Assembly (NCBI GenBank): GCA_046565865.1
Contig: JBKHXU010000170.1
Coordinates: 1 to 9,644 of the forward strand
DNA: 9,644 nucleotides
Origin: JBKHXU01 sp046565865
GTDB lineage: Bacteria > Pseudomonadota > Gammaproteobacteria > Acidiferrobacterales > Sulfurifustaceae
Direction of reading: 5' to 3'
A program made the position numbers and the translations under genes. Shown piece by piece: positions 1 through 6,448 of the stretch. Numbering within the stretch: the stretch's first letter is position 1; each line of letters begins with the position of its first letter. The notes beneath the pieces were generated by a model. That model was given only the letters and a program-made list of their open reading frames with translations, did not search any database and was not told where the DNA came from.

Positions 1-192
1 ATAGTTGAACTGGAGAGTCGGCTTGCCTTTCATGAATATACGTTGCAGACGCTAAACGACGTGGTCACCCGCCAGCAGCAGCAAATTGAAGCGCTCATCC
101 GGGAAATTCAGGCGCTCAAGGACCGACTGCGCGCTGCAGCCCCCTCCCCCGTCGGCCCGCTAGAGGACGAAAAGCCCCCGCCGCACTATTAA
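1..192 (+). CDS. slyX: SlyX family protein, 3' part
   Basis: The frame is open from base 1 to the TAA at 190-192, giving 63 residues without a start; about ten N-terminal residues probably lie upstream of the window. The peptide is a short coiled coil (heptads around LESRLAFHEYTLQTLNDVV and QQIEALIREIQALKDRL). It is followed by a proline-rich linker and ends in PPPHY, the hallmark C-terminus of SlyX. SlyX proteins are about 70 residues long and of unknown biochemical function; the name comes from linkage to slyD in enterobacteria. The ID rests on coiled-coil pattern, length and the PPHY end. It converges on the stress-protein gene, with only 19 bases between stop codons. Confidence 0.85.
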   Translation: MVELESRLAFHEYTLQTLNDVVTRQQQQIEALIREIQALKDRLRAAAPSPVGPLEDEKPPPHY

Positions 193-193
193 G

Positions 194-213
194 GACGGCG
201 CTCGTGCGCCGTC
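194..213. terminator. Hairpin between convergent stop codons
   Basis: GACGGCGC (194-201) and GCGCCGTC (206-213) form a perfect 8-bp GC-rich stem with a TCGT loop. It starts two bases after the slyX stop and runs into the stop codon of the minus-strand stress-protein gene (212-214). It can fold in transcripts of both strands, so it may end or protect both. Neither side has a T-run, so it is not a textbook intrinsic terminator. Confidence 0.55.
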
Positions 214-658
214 ACTCGCCGCGGATCAGCAGCAACGGCTTGGACGAGATTCGGGCGACGCCTTCGGCGACGCTGCCTAGGATCAGACGGCGCATGCCGC
301 GGCGGCCGTGGCTGCCGATGACGATGAGGTCGGCGGGCCAGGCGTCGGCTTCGGCGGCGATGAGGTCGGGGATGTGGAGCGTGAGGCGGTCGATCTCGAG
401 GAGTTTGGTTTCGTAGTTGGCGCCGGCTTGGCGCGCGATGGCGTCGGCCTGCTCCAACACCTTTAGACCCGATTCCCGAAAGCGACTCGTTACTTTCCCT
501 AGGTCCGCGAAGTCGGTTTCGTGATTGAGCGACACTTCGTCGACGACGTGCACGATGCGCAAGTGCGACTGCCACTGCGCCGCGAGGCGGATCGCCTCGT
601 TCAACGCCTTTTGACTGATCTCGCTGCCATCGAACGCGACAAGAATCTGCTGGTACAT
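212..658 (-). CDS. Universal stress protein (UspA family), ATP-binding type
   Basis: A 148-residue single Usp domain, the normal family length. Residues 1-12 (MYQQILVAFDGS) form the first strand with Asp10, which contacts the nucleotide base in the family. GSHG at 115-118, followed nine residues later by GS at 128-129, is the G-2x-G-9x-G(S/T) ATP-binding signature, so this is the ATP-binding (MJ0577-like) subgroup and not the UspA subgroup that lacks it. These are cytoplasmic dimers induced in stasis and other stresses. The start is supported by AAAGGAG (complement of 666-672) seven bases before the ATG. The gene lies 34 bp downstream of the nhaR-like gene on the same strand and is probably cotranscribed with it. 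Confidence 0.92.
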   Translation of the reverse strand: MYQQILVAFDGSEISQKALNEAIRLAAQWQSHLRIVHVVDEVSLNHETDFADLGKVTSRFRESGLKVLEQADAIARQAGANYETKLLEIDRLTLHIPDLIAAEADAWPADLIVIGSHGRRGMRRLILGSVAEGVARISSKPLLLIRGE

Positions 659-692
659 GAGGCCACTCCTTTGTGCCTGGTTTGATTCCCGC

Positions 693-1607
693 TTACGCCG
701 CGGACGGCTTCGCCGATAGCGCGAGCCGGGCGGCGTGCGTGACGGCGACGACGGCGGGATGCCGTAGTTTACGCTCGGCGGAAATCGCGTAGAAGCGCTC
801 GCGCACCTCGTTCGTGCGGCCGATCGGCTGCACGTCGTATTGCTGCATGACCTCGTTCTCGATCAGGCGCGGGGCGATGAACGCGCCGACGCCCGCCTGG
901 CCGAACGACTTCATGAGCGCGCTGTCGTCGAACTCGCCGACGATGCGTGGGCGGACGTCGCGTTGGTCGAGCCATTGCATCAACGCCCCGTGCACCGCCG
1001 TGTTCGCCGCGGGTACGAGCAGCGGCGCGCCGTCGAGCGATTTCGGGAAGCGCTTGCGATACGCGGGCGCGAGCTTGCGGGCGGCGAAGAAGGTGACGCC
1101 GCATTCGCCGAGCAGGTGATTGAACGCGCGCACGTTGGCGGTGGCGCCGATCGGCGTGTCGGCCAGCACCATGTCGAGCTTGTGCACGGCGATGTCGGCG
1201 AGCAGCGCGTCGAGCTTGCCCTCGCGGCAGACGATGCGCACCGGTTGCGGCAGCTCGAGCGCGGGTTCGAGCAGGCGGTAGGCGATCATCTTTGGCACCA
1301 CGTCGACGATGCCGACGGTGAACGCGAGCGGTCGTCCGCCAGCGCGGCCCTCCAGCGCCTCGCGCATCTCCGCGCCGATACGAAAGATATCCTCGGCGTA
1401 GCTGAACGCGAGCCGCCCCGTGTCGGTCAGGACCAGCTTGCGCCCAACGGGCATGAACAGCTTGCCGCCGAGCGTGCGCTCCAGCACGCGCAGCTGGCCG
1501 CTGATGGTCTGCGGCGTCAGGTGCAGCACGGAGGCGGCGCGCGCCACCCCGCCCTCCTTGGCCACGGTCCAGAAATAGTAGAGGTGGTTGTAGTTGAGAC
1601 CGCGCAT
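693..1607 (-). CDS. nhaR: LysR-family regulator, NhaR-like
   Basis: A 304-residue LysR-type transcriptional regulator. Residues about 5-65 form the winged helix-turn-helix. The start MRGLNYNHLYYFWTVAKEGG, then LTPQTISGQLRVLE, FMPVGRKLVLTDTG and AFSYAEDIF, closely match NhaR, the activator of the Na+/H+ antiporter gene nhaA in E. coli (about 300 residues). The rest is the periplasmic-binding-protein-like effector domain. NhaR responds to Na+ at alkaline pH. No nhaA is adjacent here; the gene is divergent from htpX and followed by a stress protein. The nhaR name is based on N-terminal similarity; the inducer and targets in this organism are inferred. The ATG has only a weak ribosome site. Confidence 0.85.
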   Translation of the reverse strand: MRGLNYNHLYYFWTVAKEGGVARAASVLHLTPQTISGQLRVLERTLGGKLFMPVGRKLVLTDTGRLAFSYAEDIFRIGAEMREALEGRAGGRPLAFTVGIVDVVPKMIAYRLLEPALELPQPVRIVCREGKLDALLADIAVHKLDMVLADTPIGATANVRAFNHLLGECGVTFFAARKLAPAYRKRFPKSLDGAPLLVPAANTAVHGALMQWLDQRDVRPRIVGEFDDSALMKSFGQAGVGAFIAPRLIENEVMQQYDVQPIGRTNEVRERFYAISAERKLRHPAVVAVTHAARLALSAKPSAA

Positions 1608-1733
1608 CGATGCTTCGGGCTTTTCGAACGGTTATGTCGTAACGATCGAATTTTATACCGTATACCGCGCGCCTACACTGCTCGCGTTCGCCGGCCCCTC
1701 GCCGGCTTTTGAGGCGCGAAAGCGGAAAAACAA
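1608..1733. promoter_or_regulatory. Divergent nhaR/htpX control region
   Basis: A 126-bp gap between divergent genes must carry both promoters. It holds GTTA-TGTCG-TAAC (1631-1643), an inverted repeat that could be a LysR-type site. It also holds an AT-rich core with the direct repeat ATACC-GT-ATACC (1655-1666), and TACACT at 1674-1679, which could be a -10 box for htpX. No -35 box or heat-shock promoter is convincing. Assignments within the region are inference. Confidence 0.45.
1690..1710 (+). terminator. Terminator-like hairpin in the htpX leader
   Basis: GCCGGC (1690-1695), a five-base loop and GCCGGC (1701-1706) are followed directly by TTTT on the plus strand. It lies 23 bases before the htpX ATG, and no plus-strand gene lies upstream for it to terminate, since nhaR runs the other way. 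It could attenuate htpX or be a leader structure; alternatively it is a chance hairpin in GC-rich DNA. Confidence 0.4.
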
Positions 1734-2618
1734 ATGAAACGCATCGTCTTATTCCTGGCTACCAACCTGGCCATTCTGGTCATTTTGTCCATCAGCCTGC
1801 GTTTGCTCGGGGTGGAGCGCATTCTCGACGAGCAAGGGGTCGGGCTCGATATCAAGTCGCTGCTCGTCTTCGCCGCCGTGTTCGGCATGGGCGGCGCGTT
1901 TATCTCGCTCGCTATCTCGAAGTGGACCGCCAAGCGCTTCACCGGCGCGAGGGTAATCGAGCAGCCGCGCAACGACGACGAGCGCTGGCTGGTCGAGACG
2001 GTGCGCCGCCAGGCGCGCGCGGCCGGGATCGGCATGCCGGAGGTGGCGATCTACGACGCGCCCGAGGTAAACGCCTTCGCCACCGGCATGCGCCGCAACA
2101 ACGCGCTGGTGGCGGTGAGCACCGGCCTGCTGCGCGCAATGAGCCGGGACGAGGCCGAGGCGGTGCTGGGGCACGAGGTGAGCCACGTCGCGAACGGCGA
2201 CATGGTGACGCTCGCCTTGATCCAGGGCGTGGTGAACACGTTCGTGATCGTGCTGTCGCGCGTGGTCGGGCATCTCGTCGATCGCGTGGTGTTCCGCAAC
2301 GAGAACGGCCACGGCCCGGCGTTCTGGGTGACGGCGATCGTCGCCGAGCTCGTGCTCGGCATTCTCGCGAGCATCATCGTGATGTGGTTCAGCCGTCAGC
2401 GCGAATTCCGCGCCGATGCCGGCGGCGCGACGCTCGCCGGGCGGCAGAAGATGATCGCCGCGCTGCAACGCCTCGCCGCCGCGCGCACGGCGCCGCTGCC
2501 GGACCAACTGGCCGCCTTCGGCATCAGCGGCGGCATCGCACACGGGCTACGCCGCCTGTTCATGACGCACCCGCCGATCGAAGAACGGATCGCCGTGCTG
2601 CAGCAAGGCGCGCGGTAA
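1734..2618 (+). CDS. htpX: Protease HtpX, membrane zinc metalloprotease
   Basis: A 294-residue M48B protease, the usual HtpX length. Two hydrophobic helices span about residues 4-25 and 42-62. The zinc-binding HEVSH is at 147-151, with the third ligand predicted as Glu224 in RQREFRAD. Two more hydrophobic stretches lie at 157-178 and 198-219. The C-terminus carries MTHPPIEERIAVL, typical of the family. HtpX is an inner-membrane enzyme with its active site in the cytoplasm. It degrades misfolded membrane proteins alongside FtsH and in E. coli is controlled by CpxR and heat shock. The ATG has a weak purine-rich ribosome site. It is the first gene of a plus-strand cluster with a zinc-ribbon gene 52 bp downstream. 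Confidence 0.96.
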   Translation: MKRIVLFLATNLAILVILSISLRLLGVERILDEQGVGLDIKSLLVFAAVFGMGGAFISLAISKWTAKRFTGARVIEQPRNDDERWLVETVRRQARAAGIGMPEVAIYDAPEVNAFATGMRRNNALVAVSTGLLRAMSRDEAEAVLGHEVSHVANGDMVTLALIQGVVNTFVIVLSRVVGHLVDRVVFRNENGHGPAFWVTAIVAELVLGILASIIVMWFSRQREFRADAGGATLAGRQKMIAALQRLAAARTAPLPDQLAAFGISGGIAHGLRRLFMTHPPIEERIAVLQQGAR

Positions 2619-2670
2619 CGGCGGCATACGTCCGTATTAAGGAAACAACCGCAACCCGAGGAGATGACCG

Positions 2671-2913
2671 ATGAAATGCCCGACCTGCAAAGAGACGCAC
2701 CTTGCGATCACGCAGCGCCAGAACATCGAGATCGACTACTGCCCGGAATGCCGCGGCGTGTGGCTCGATCGCGGTGAGCTCGACAAGCTGATCGAGCGCG
2801 CCGAACGCCCAAGCGGCGAGTGGGCGCGCACCGACGATCGCGAGCGCCGCTACCGTGACGACGACTACCGGCATAAGCGCCATAAGTCGTTCCTGCGCGA
2901 TCTGTTCGACTGA
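2671..2913 (+). CDS. Zinc-ribbon protein, zf-TFIIB type
   Basis: An 80-residue protein. CPTC (Cys3, Cys6) and CPEC (Cys24, Cys27) form one zinc ribbon, followed by RGVWLDRGELDKLIE, the signature of the zf-TFIIB (COG3809-like) family. The second half is a charged Arg/Asp/His-rich linker ending in SFLRDLFD, also typical of these small proteins. The family's function is unknown; the ribbon suggests binding of nucleic acid or protein. The start is firm: GAGGAG (2658-2663) lies seven bases before the ATG. It sits between htpX and the amphi-Trp gene, eight bases from the latter, which suggests cotranscription. Confidence 0.88.
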   Translation: MKCPTCKETHLAITQRQNIEIDYCPECRGVWLDRGELDKLIERAERPSGEWARTDDRERRYRDDDYRHKRHKSFLRDLFD

Positions 2914-2921
2914 GGGAAACC

Positions 2922-3185
2922 ATGCGCGAGATCGAACGACAGTATTCCCGCAACGCCTTCGCCCGCAAGCTACGGCGGCTGGCGGACGCGCTCGAGCGCG
3001 GCAACGGTTTCGCGCTTCAGGTCGCGGGCCGGCGCGTTGCGGTACCGCGCGCCGCGGCCTGCGCCATTGTGCACGAGCGCGACGGCGGCGCCGAGGAGAT
3101 TGAGTTTCAGATCGCCTGGAACTCCGCGCCACGCGGGCGGCGCGCGGTGCGCGCAGGTCGGGTGCGCGCGAAGCGACGCCGGTAA
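2922..3185 (+). CDS. Amphi-Trp domain-containing protein
   Basis: An 87-residue protein. Residues 8-30 form an amphipathic helix (NAFARKLRRLADALERG). The segment FALQVAGRRVAVP (30-42) and the closing EEIEFQIAW (58-66, Trp66) match the amphi-Trp domain (TIGR04354), whose function is unknown. A 17-residue tail (71-87) follows, with ten Arg or Lys; it suggests contact with nucleic acid or acidic lipids, which is inference. AGGGA, beginning in the preceding stop codon, serves as ribosome site. It lies eight bases after the zinc-ribbon gene and 14 before alx, so translation is probably coupled within one operon. Confidence 0.82.
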   Translation: MREIERQYSRNAFARKLRRLADALERGNGFALQVAGRRVAVPRAAACAIVHERDGGAEEIEFQIAWNSAPRGRRAVRAGRVRAKRRR

Positions 3186-3199
3186 CAGAGGCAAACGCA

Positions 3200-4165
3200 A
3201 TGAATGACGCTATCTCCATCGGCGAACCGTGGATGTGGGGTGTCTTCACCGCGTTCGTGGTGATGATGCTGGCGCTCGACCTCTTCGTCTTCGGCGGGCG
3301 CAAGGCGCACAAGGTGAGCGTCAAGGAGGCGGCGGCGTGGTCGTTGGTGTGGGTGAGTCTCGCGCTGCTCTTCAACGCGGGGCTCTGGTGGTATTTGCAA
3401 GGCACCGTCGGGCCCGAGGTCGCCGAGCGTAAGGCGCTCGAGTTCTTCACGGGCTATTTGATCGAAAAATCGCTCTCGGTCGATAACGTTTTCGTATTCC
3501 TGCTCATCTTTTCCTCGTTCCACGTTGCCGCCGAGTACCAGCGGCGGGTGCTGATCTACGGCGTGCTCGGCGCCATCGTCATGCGCGCCATCATGATCCT
3601 GGCTGGCGCCTGGCTCGTGCGCGAATTCAGTTGGGTGCTGTACATCTTCGGTGCGTTCCTGGTTATCACTGGCGTACGCATGTTGGTTATGGCGGAAAAG
3701 CAACCGGATCTTGAGAAAAATCCGGTGCTGCGCTTCGCGCGTCGGCACCTGCGCGTTTCGAAGAAATACAACGGCGAGAAGTTCACTGTCGTCAAAAACG
3801 GCGTTCGCTACTTCACGCCGCTGTTCCTGGTGCTGATCCTGATCGAGGCCTCGGACCTGGTGTTCGCGGTCGATTCGATTCCGGCGATCTTCGCCATCAC
3901 CACCGACCCGTTCATCGTGTTCACCTCGAATATCTTCGCCATTCTGGGCTTGCGCGCGCTTTACTTCTTAATGGCCGACGTCGCCGACCGTTTCCATCTG
4001 CTGAAGTACGGCCTCGCGATGGTGCTCGCGTTTATCGGCACGAAGATGCTGATCGCGCCCTGGTACCACATGCCAGTCGCGGCGTCGCTGACCGTCGTTG
4101 CCGTGCTCATCGGCGGCAGCGTGGTCGCAAGCCTGATCGCGACGCGCAAGCGCGCTCCGGCGTGA
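3200..4165 (+). CDS. alx: TerC-family membrane protein, Alx-like Mn2+ exporter
   Basis: 321 residues, the same length as E. coli Alx. Multiple hydrophobic helices run from about residue 12 to 312. Family motifs are clear: MLALDLFVF (Asp27), GYLIEKSLSVDNVFVF (Glu89, Asp95), RRVLIYGVLGAIVMR, EASDLVFAVDSIPAIFA (Glu216, Asp219, Asp225) and TSNIFAILGLRALYFL. The acidic residues within the membrane are the expected metal-binding positions. Alx in E. coli is induced by alkaline pH and high Mn2+ and exports Mn2+ from the cytoplasm. AGAGG (3187-3191) precedes the ATG by eight bases. Only 14 bp separate it from the amphi-Trp gene, so it is expressed as the last gene of the htpX cluster and has no riboswitch of its own. 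The substrate is inferred from the family. Confidence 0.93.
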   Translation: MNDAISIGEPWMWGVFTAFVVMMLALDLFVFGGRKAHKVSVKEAAAWSLVWVSLALLFNAGLWWYLQGTVGPEVAERKALEFFTGYLIEKSLSVDNVFVFLLIFSSFHVAAEYQRRVLIYGVLGAIVMRAIMILAGAWLVREFSWVLYIFGAFLVITGVRMLVMAEKQPDLEKNPVLRFARRHLRVSKKYNGEKFTVVKNGVRYFTPLFLVLILIEASDLVFAVDSIPAIFAITTDPFIVFTSNIFAILGLRALYFLMADVADRFHLLKYGLAMVLAFIGTKMLIAPWYHMPVAASLTVVAVLIGGSVVASLIATRKRAPA

Positions 4166-4192
4166 CCGTCGCGCGAGGAGCGCACTTCGCGG

Positions 4193-4206
4193 CATTCCCG
4201 GGAATG
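4193..4206. repeat. 14-bp palindrome between convergent alx and ybaL
   Basis: CATTCCCGGGAATG is a perfect palindrome in the 60-bp gap between the 3' ends of alx and the antiporter gene, followed by TTTG on the plus strand. In RNA it gives only a short stem around a CCGG loop. It may be a weak bidirectional end signal or a protein site. No stronger terminator is visible in the gap. Confidence 0.35.
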
Positions 4207-4225
4207 TTTGAACAACACGCGACAC

Positions 4226-5947
4226 TTAGGTGTTCCGGTCTACAACCGCCCGCTCTACCCTGCCGCTTGCGCGATCGAGGATGTAGCGGGTCATGGCGAA
4301 TGCCAGTTCGTATTCGCCGATGAATGTCTTTCCGGCGTGTTCGCGGTGGAGCAACTCCGCTTCTTCGGCGCTGTGGGTGCGTACGACGACTTCGATACTG
4401 GGGTTTAGGGCCCGGGCGGTTTGGATCATTTGGCGGGCGGCGAAGGTGTCGGGGGTGGCGATCACCAGTATCTGTGCGCGTGCGACGTGGGCCTGGATCA
4501 GTACTGCCGGGTCGGCGGCGTTGCCGGAGACGGCGGGGATGCCGCGGTTGCGTAGCTCCTCCACCAGCTCGCGATTTTGTTCGGCGACCACGAACGATAT
4601 GCCGCGCTCCGTAAGGCTCTCGCCGATTTGTCGGCCGACTCGGCCGTAGCCGACCAAGGTTACGTGGCCGGTGAGGCGGTTTTGGTCGACCGTGGTCGGT
4701 AGCTCGGCCAGGGGATCGTCGCGGCGCTCCAGCATGCGGGCCAATCCTGAGCGGGATCGTATCCACGCTTGCACCGGTTCGATGGCGCGGAAGATTAACG
4801 GGTTGAGCGAGATCGAGATGAGCGCGCCGGCGAGGATCAGGCTCTGGCCTTCGACCGGGAGGATTCCGAGCGTGACGCCGAGGCCGGCGAGGATGAATGA
4901 GAATTCGCCGATCTGCGCCAGGCTCGCGGAGACCGTGAGCGCGGTGTTGAGCGGGTAGCGGAAGGCGAGCACGATTAAAAATGCCGCGAGCGATTTGCCG
5001 AACAGGATGATGGCGACGACCATGAGCACTTGCAGCGGTTCGCGTACCAGGATCTGCGGGTCGAACAACATTCCGACGGAGACGAAGAACAGCACCGAGA
5101 ACGCGTCGCGCAGCGGCAACGATTCTTCCGCGGCGCGATAGCTTAAGTGCGATTCGCGCAGGACCATGCCGGCGAAGAACGCGCCGAGCGCAAAGGAGAC
5201 GCCGAACAACTCGGCGGAGCCGTAGGCGATGCCGAGAGCGGCGGCGATGACGCACAAGGTAAAGAGCTCGCGCGAGCCGGTGCGGGCGACTTGCCACAGC
5301 AACCACGGGAACACGCGCCGACCGACGACGAGCATGAGCGCGACGAAGATCGCCACTTGGCCGAGGGTGTAGAGCAGCGTCGTTAGGATATTGCCGTTGC
5401 CGTGCTGCTCGGCATTGCCGCCGAGCGAGCCGGCGAGCGGCGGCAGCAACACCAATACCAGCACCGTCACCAAATCCTCGACCACCAACCAACCGACCGC
5501 GATGCGGCCGTTGACCGAATCGAGCAGGCCGCGATCTTCGAGCGCGCGCAGCAGAACGACGGTGCTCGCGACCGACAGCGCGAGACCGAGCACGACGCCG
5601 CTGCCGAAACTCCAGCCCCATAGTTGCGTCATGCCGATGGCGAGCCCGGTCGCGGCGGCGATCTGCACGATCGCGCCCGGGAGCGCGATGCGGCGCACGG
5701 CCAGTAGATCGCTCAACGAGAAATGCAGCCCGACGCCGAACATGAGCAGCATCACGCCGATCTCGGCGAGCTGCTTCGACAGCTCGATATCGGCGACGAA
5801 GCCCGGGGTCGCGGGGCCAATGATGATGCCGGCGACGAGATAGCCGACGAGCGCGGGCAGCTTCAGGCGCACCGCGAGGAAACCCATGATGAGGGCCAGC
5901 CCGAAGCCGACGGCGAGCGTGGTTATGAGGGCAACGTTATGGGGCAT
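4226..5947 (-). CDS. ybaL: CPA2 cation:proton antiporter, YbaL/Kef type
   Basis: 573 residues. Residues 1 to about 390 form the Na+/H+-exchanger membrane domain, with LPALVGYLVAGIIIGP (30-45), LMFGVGLHFSL (68-78), SVASTVVLLRALEDRGLLDS (125-144) and the GWLVVEDLV helix with Glu157-Asp158. Residues about 425-545 form a TrkA-N/RCK regulatory domain with the nucleotide-binding VGYGRVGRQIG (432-442) and Glu456 at the end of the next strand. Architecture, length and many motifs match E. coli YbaL (558 residues), a Kef-family putative K+:H+ antiporter. It lacks the C-terminal extension of larger KefB/KefC-like proteins. The ion is not settled by sequence. It is a single minus-strand gene with no strong ribosome site visible, convergent with alx. 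Confidence 0.93.
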   Translation of the reverse strand: MPHNVALITTLAVGFGLALIMGFLAVRLKLPALVGYLVAGIIIGPATPGFVADIELSKQLAEIGVMLLMFGVGLHFSLSDLLAVRRIALPGAIVQIAAATGLAIGMTQLWGWSFGSGVVLGLALSVASTVVLLRALEDRGLLDSVNGRIAVGWLVVEDLVTVLVLVLLPPLAGSLGGNAEQHGNGNILTTLLYTLGQVAIFVALMLVVGRRVFPWLLWQVARTGSRELFTLCVIAAALGIAYGSAELFGVSFALGAFFAGMVLRESHLSYRAAEESLPLRDAFSVLFFVSVGMLFDPQILVREPLQVLMVVAIILFGKSLAAFLIVLAFRYPLNTALTVSASLAQIGEFSFILAGLGVTLGILPVEGQSLILAGALISISLNPLIFRAIEPVQAWIRSRSGLARMLERRDDPLAELPTTVDQNRLTGHVTLVGYGRVGRQIGESLTERGISFVVAEQNRELVEELRNRGIPAVSGNAADPAVLIQAHVARAQILVIATPDTFAARQMIQTARALNPSIEVVVRTHSAEEAELLHREHAGKTFIGEYELAFAMTRYILDRASGRVERAVVDRNT

Positions 5948-5996
5948 TGGTGTTTTTCGGTTTCGTTGGCTCGGTAAGAATTGATCAATGCTCGTT

Positions 5997-6023
5997 CGTC
6001 ATTCCCGCGGGGGCGGGATCCAG
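5997..6023. repeat. Short interspersed palindrome, CATTCCCGC...GCGGG type
   Basis: CGTCATTCCCGC followed by GCGGGATCCAG contains the stem CCCGC (6004-6008) / GCGGG (6013-6017) with a GGGG loop. The core resembles the common CATTCCCGCG...CGGGAATCCAG intergenic repeat of many proteobacterial genomes. Repeat status is from recognition; only one copy is in the window. Confidence 0.55.
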
Positions 6024-6040
6024 TTTGTGCCGTCTCAACA

Positions 6041-6124
6041 GCGCCCTCACCCTTGCCCTCTCCCGGAGGGAGAGGGGTTTACTTTCTCCCTTCTCCCTCC
6101 AGGAGAAGGGAGGGGATTAGGGCA
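6041..6124. repeat. Double-hairpin intergenic repeat (CCCTCTCCC...GGGAGAGGG)
   Basis: Two perfect hairpins lie in tandem. The first is CCCTCTCCC (6056-6064) / GGGAGAGGG (6068-6076) with a 3-base loop. The second is CTCCCTTCTCC (6086-6096) / GGAGAAGGGAG (6102-6112) with a 5-base loop. Outer arms GCCCTCACCC and GGGGATTAGGGC can pair roughly around both. This strand-asymmetric CT/GA element is a familiar interspersed repeat in gammaproteobacteria. It may also stop transcripts entering the gap. Confidence 0.65.
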
Positions 6125-6258
6125 ACGATGTTTGGGTAGCTCGCAATAAATATCCGCACGCATCCGGGATCGTAACCCAATCTTGTCCGATTCGTGATGC
6201 GCGGGCTGCGGGCGCGACTGCGGGCGCGGTCGAGTCATGGGTCGCAGACCACCGCCCT

Positions 6259-6369
6259 CTGTCATTGCGAGGAGCGGCAGCGACGAAGCAATCTCCACCA
6301 GCAATCAGCATGCGTGCCAGGGATAGGGAGATTGCCGCGGCCACAAAAAACGCGGCCTCGCAATGACAG
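6259..6369. repeat. 111-bp MITE-like element with 14-bp terminal inverted repeats
   Basis: CTGTCATTGCGAGG (6259-6272) and CCTCGCAATGACAG (6356-6369) are perfect inverted ends. Each arm continues as a repeat unit: 6261-6296 reads GTCATTGCGAGGAGC...GAAGCAATCTCC, and 6327-6367 is the reverse type GGAGATTGC...CTCGCAATGAC with its own ATTGC/GCAAT hairpin. No target duplication is evident. This is the widespread GTCATTGCGAGG...AAGCAATCTCC repeat found between genes in many bacteria; its mobilising enzyme, if any, is not in the window. Confidence 0.75.
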
Positions 6370-6448
6370 CGCCGTTACTTAAATATGCGTCGTATGCCTA
6401 CGCTGTTATCCCGTTGCGCTTTCGGGCTCACAAACGCATTCTGGCCGA

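Larger units (their letters stand above)
5948..6448. other. Gene-free region rich in palindromic repeats
   Basis: No coding sequence is convincing across these 501 bases. The ybaL promoter should lie at the left end and the DUF4112 promoter at the right, but neither shows clear boxes. The middle holds three kinds of intergenic repeat (listed separately) and a 12-bp tandem duplication (CTGCGGGCGCGA at 6206-6217, then the same with one change at 6218-6229). Confidence 0.7.

Noticed and set aside
840..1712. 290-codon plus-strand frame opposite nhaR
   Set aside because: No recognisable motif and composition typical of an antisense shadow; the minus strand encodes a clear LysR protein.
2560..3450. 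296-codon minus-strand frame across htpX, the small genes and alx
   Set aside because: It crosses four well-supported plus-strand genes with good ribosome sites and shows no family features.
4107..5621. 504-codon minus-strand frame overlapping the antiporter gene
   Set aside because: Arg/Pro-rich low-complexity translation in a shifted frame of the well-supported YbaL-type gene.
6047..6344. Short minus-strand frames in the repeat region
   Set aside because: They translate the palindromic repeats (for example SPSGRGQG) and have no ribosome site or family features.
5997..6369. Possible CRISPR array
   Set aside because: The repeats are of different kinds, inverted and not evenly spaced, with no unique spacers and no cas genes nearby.
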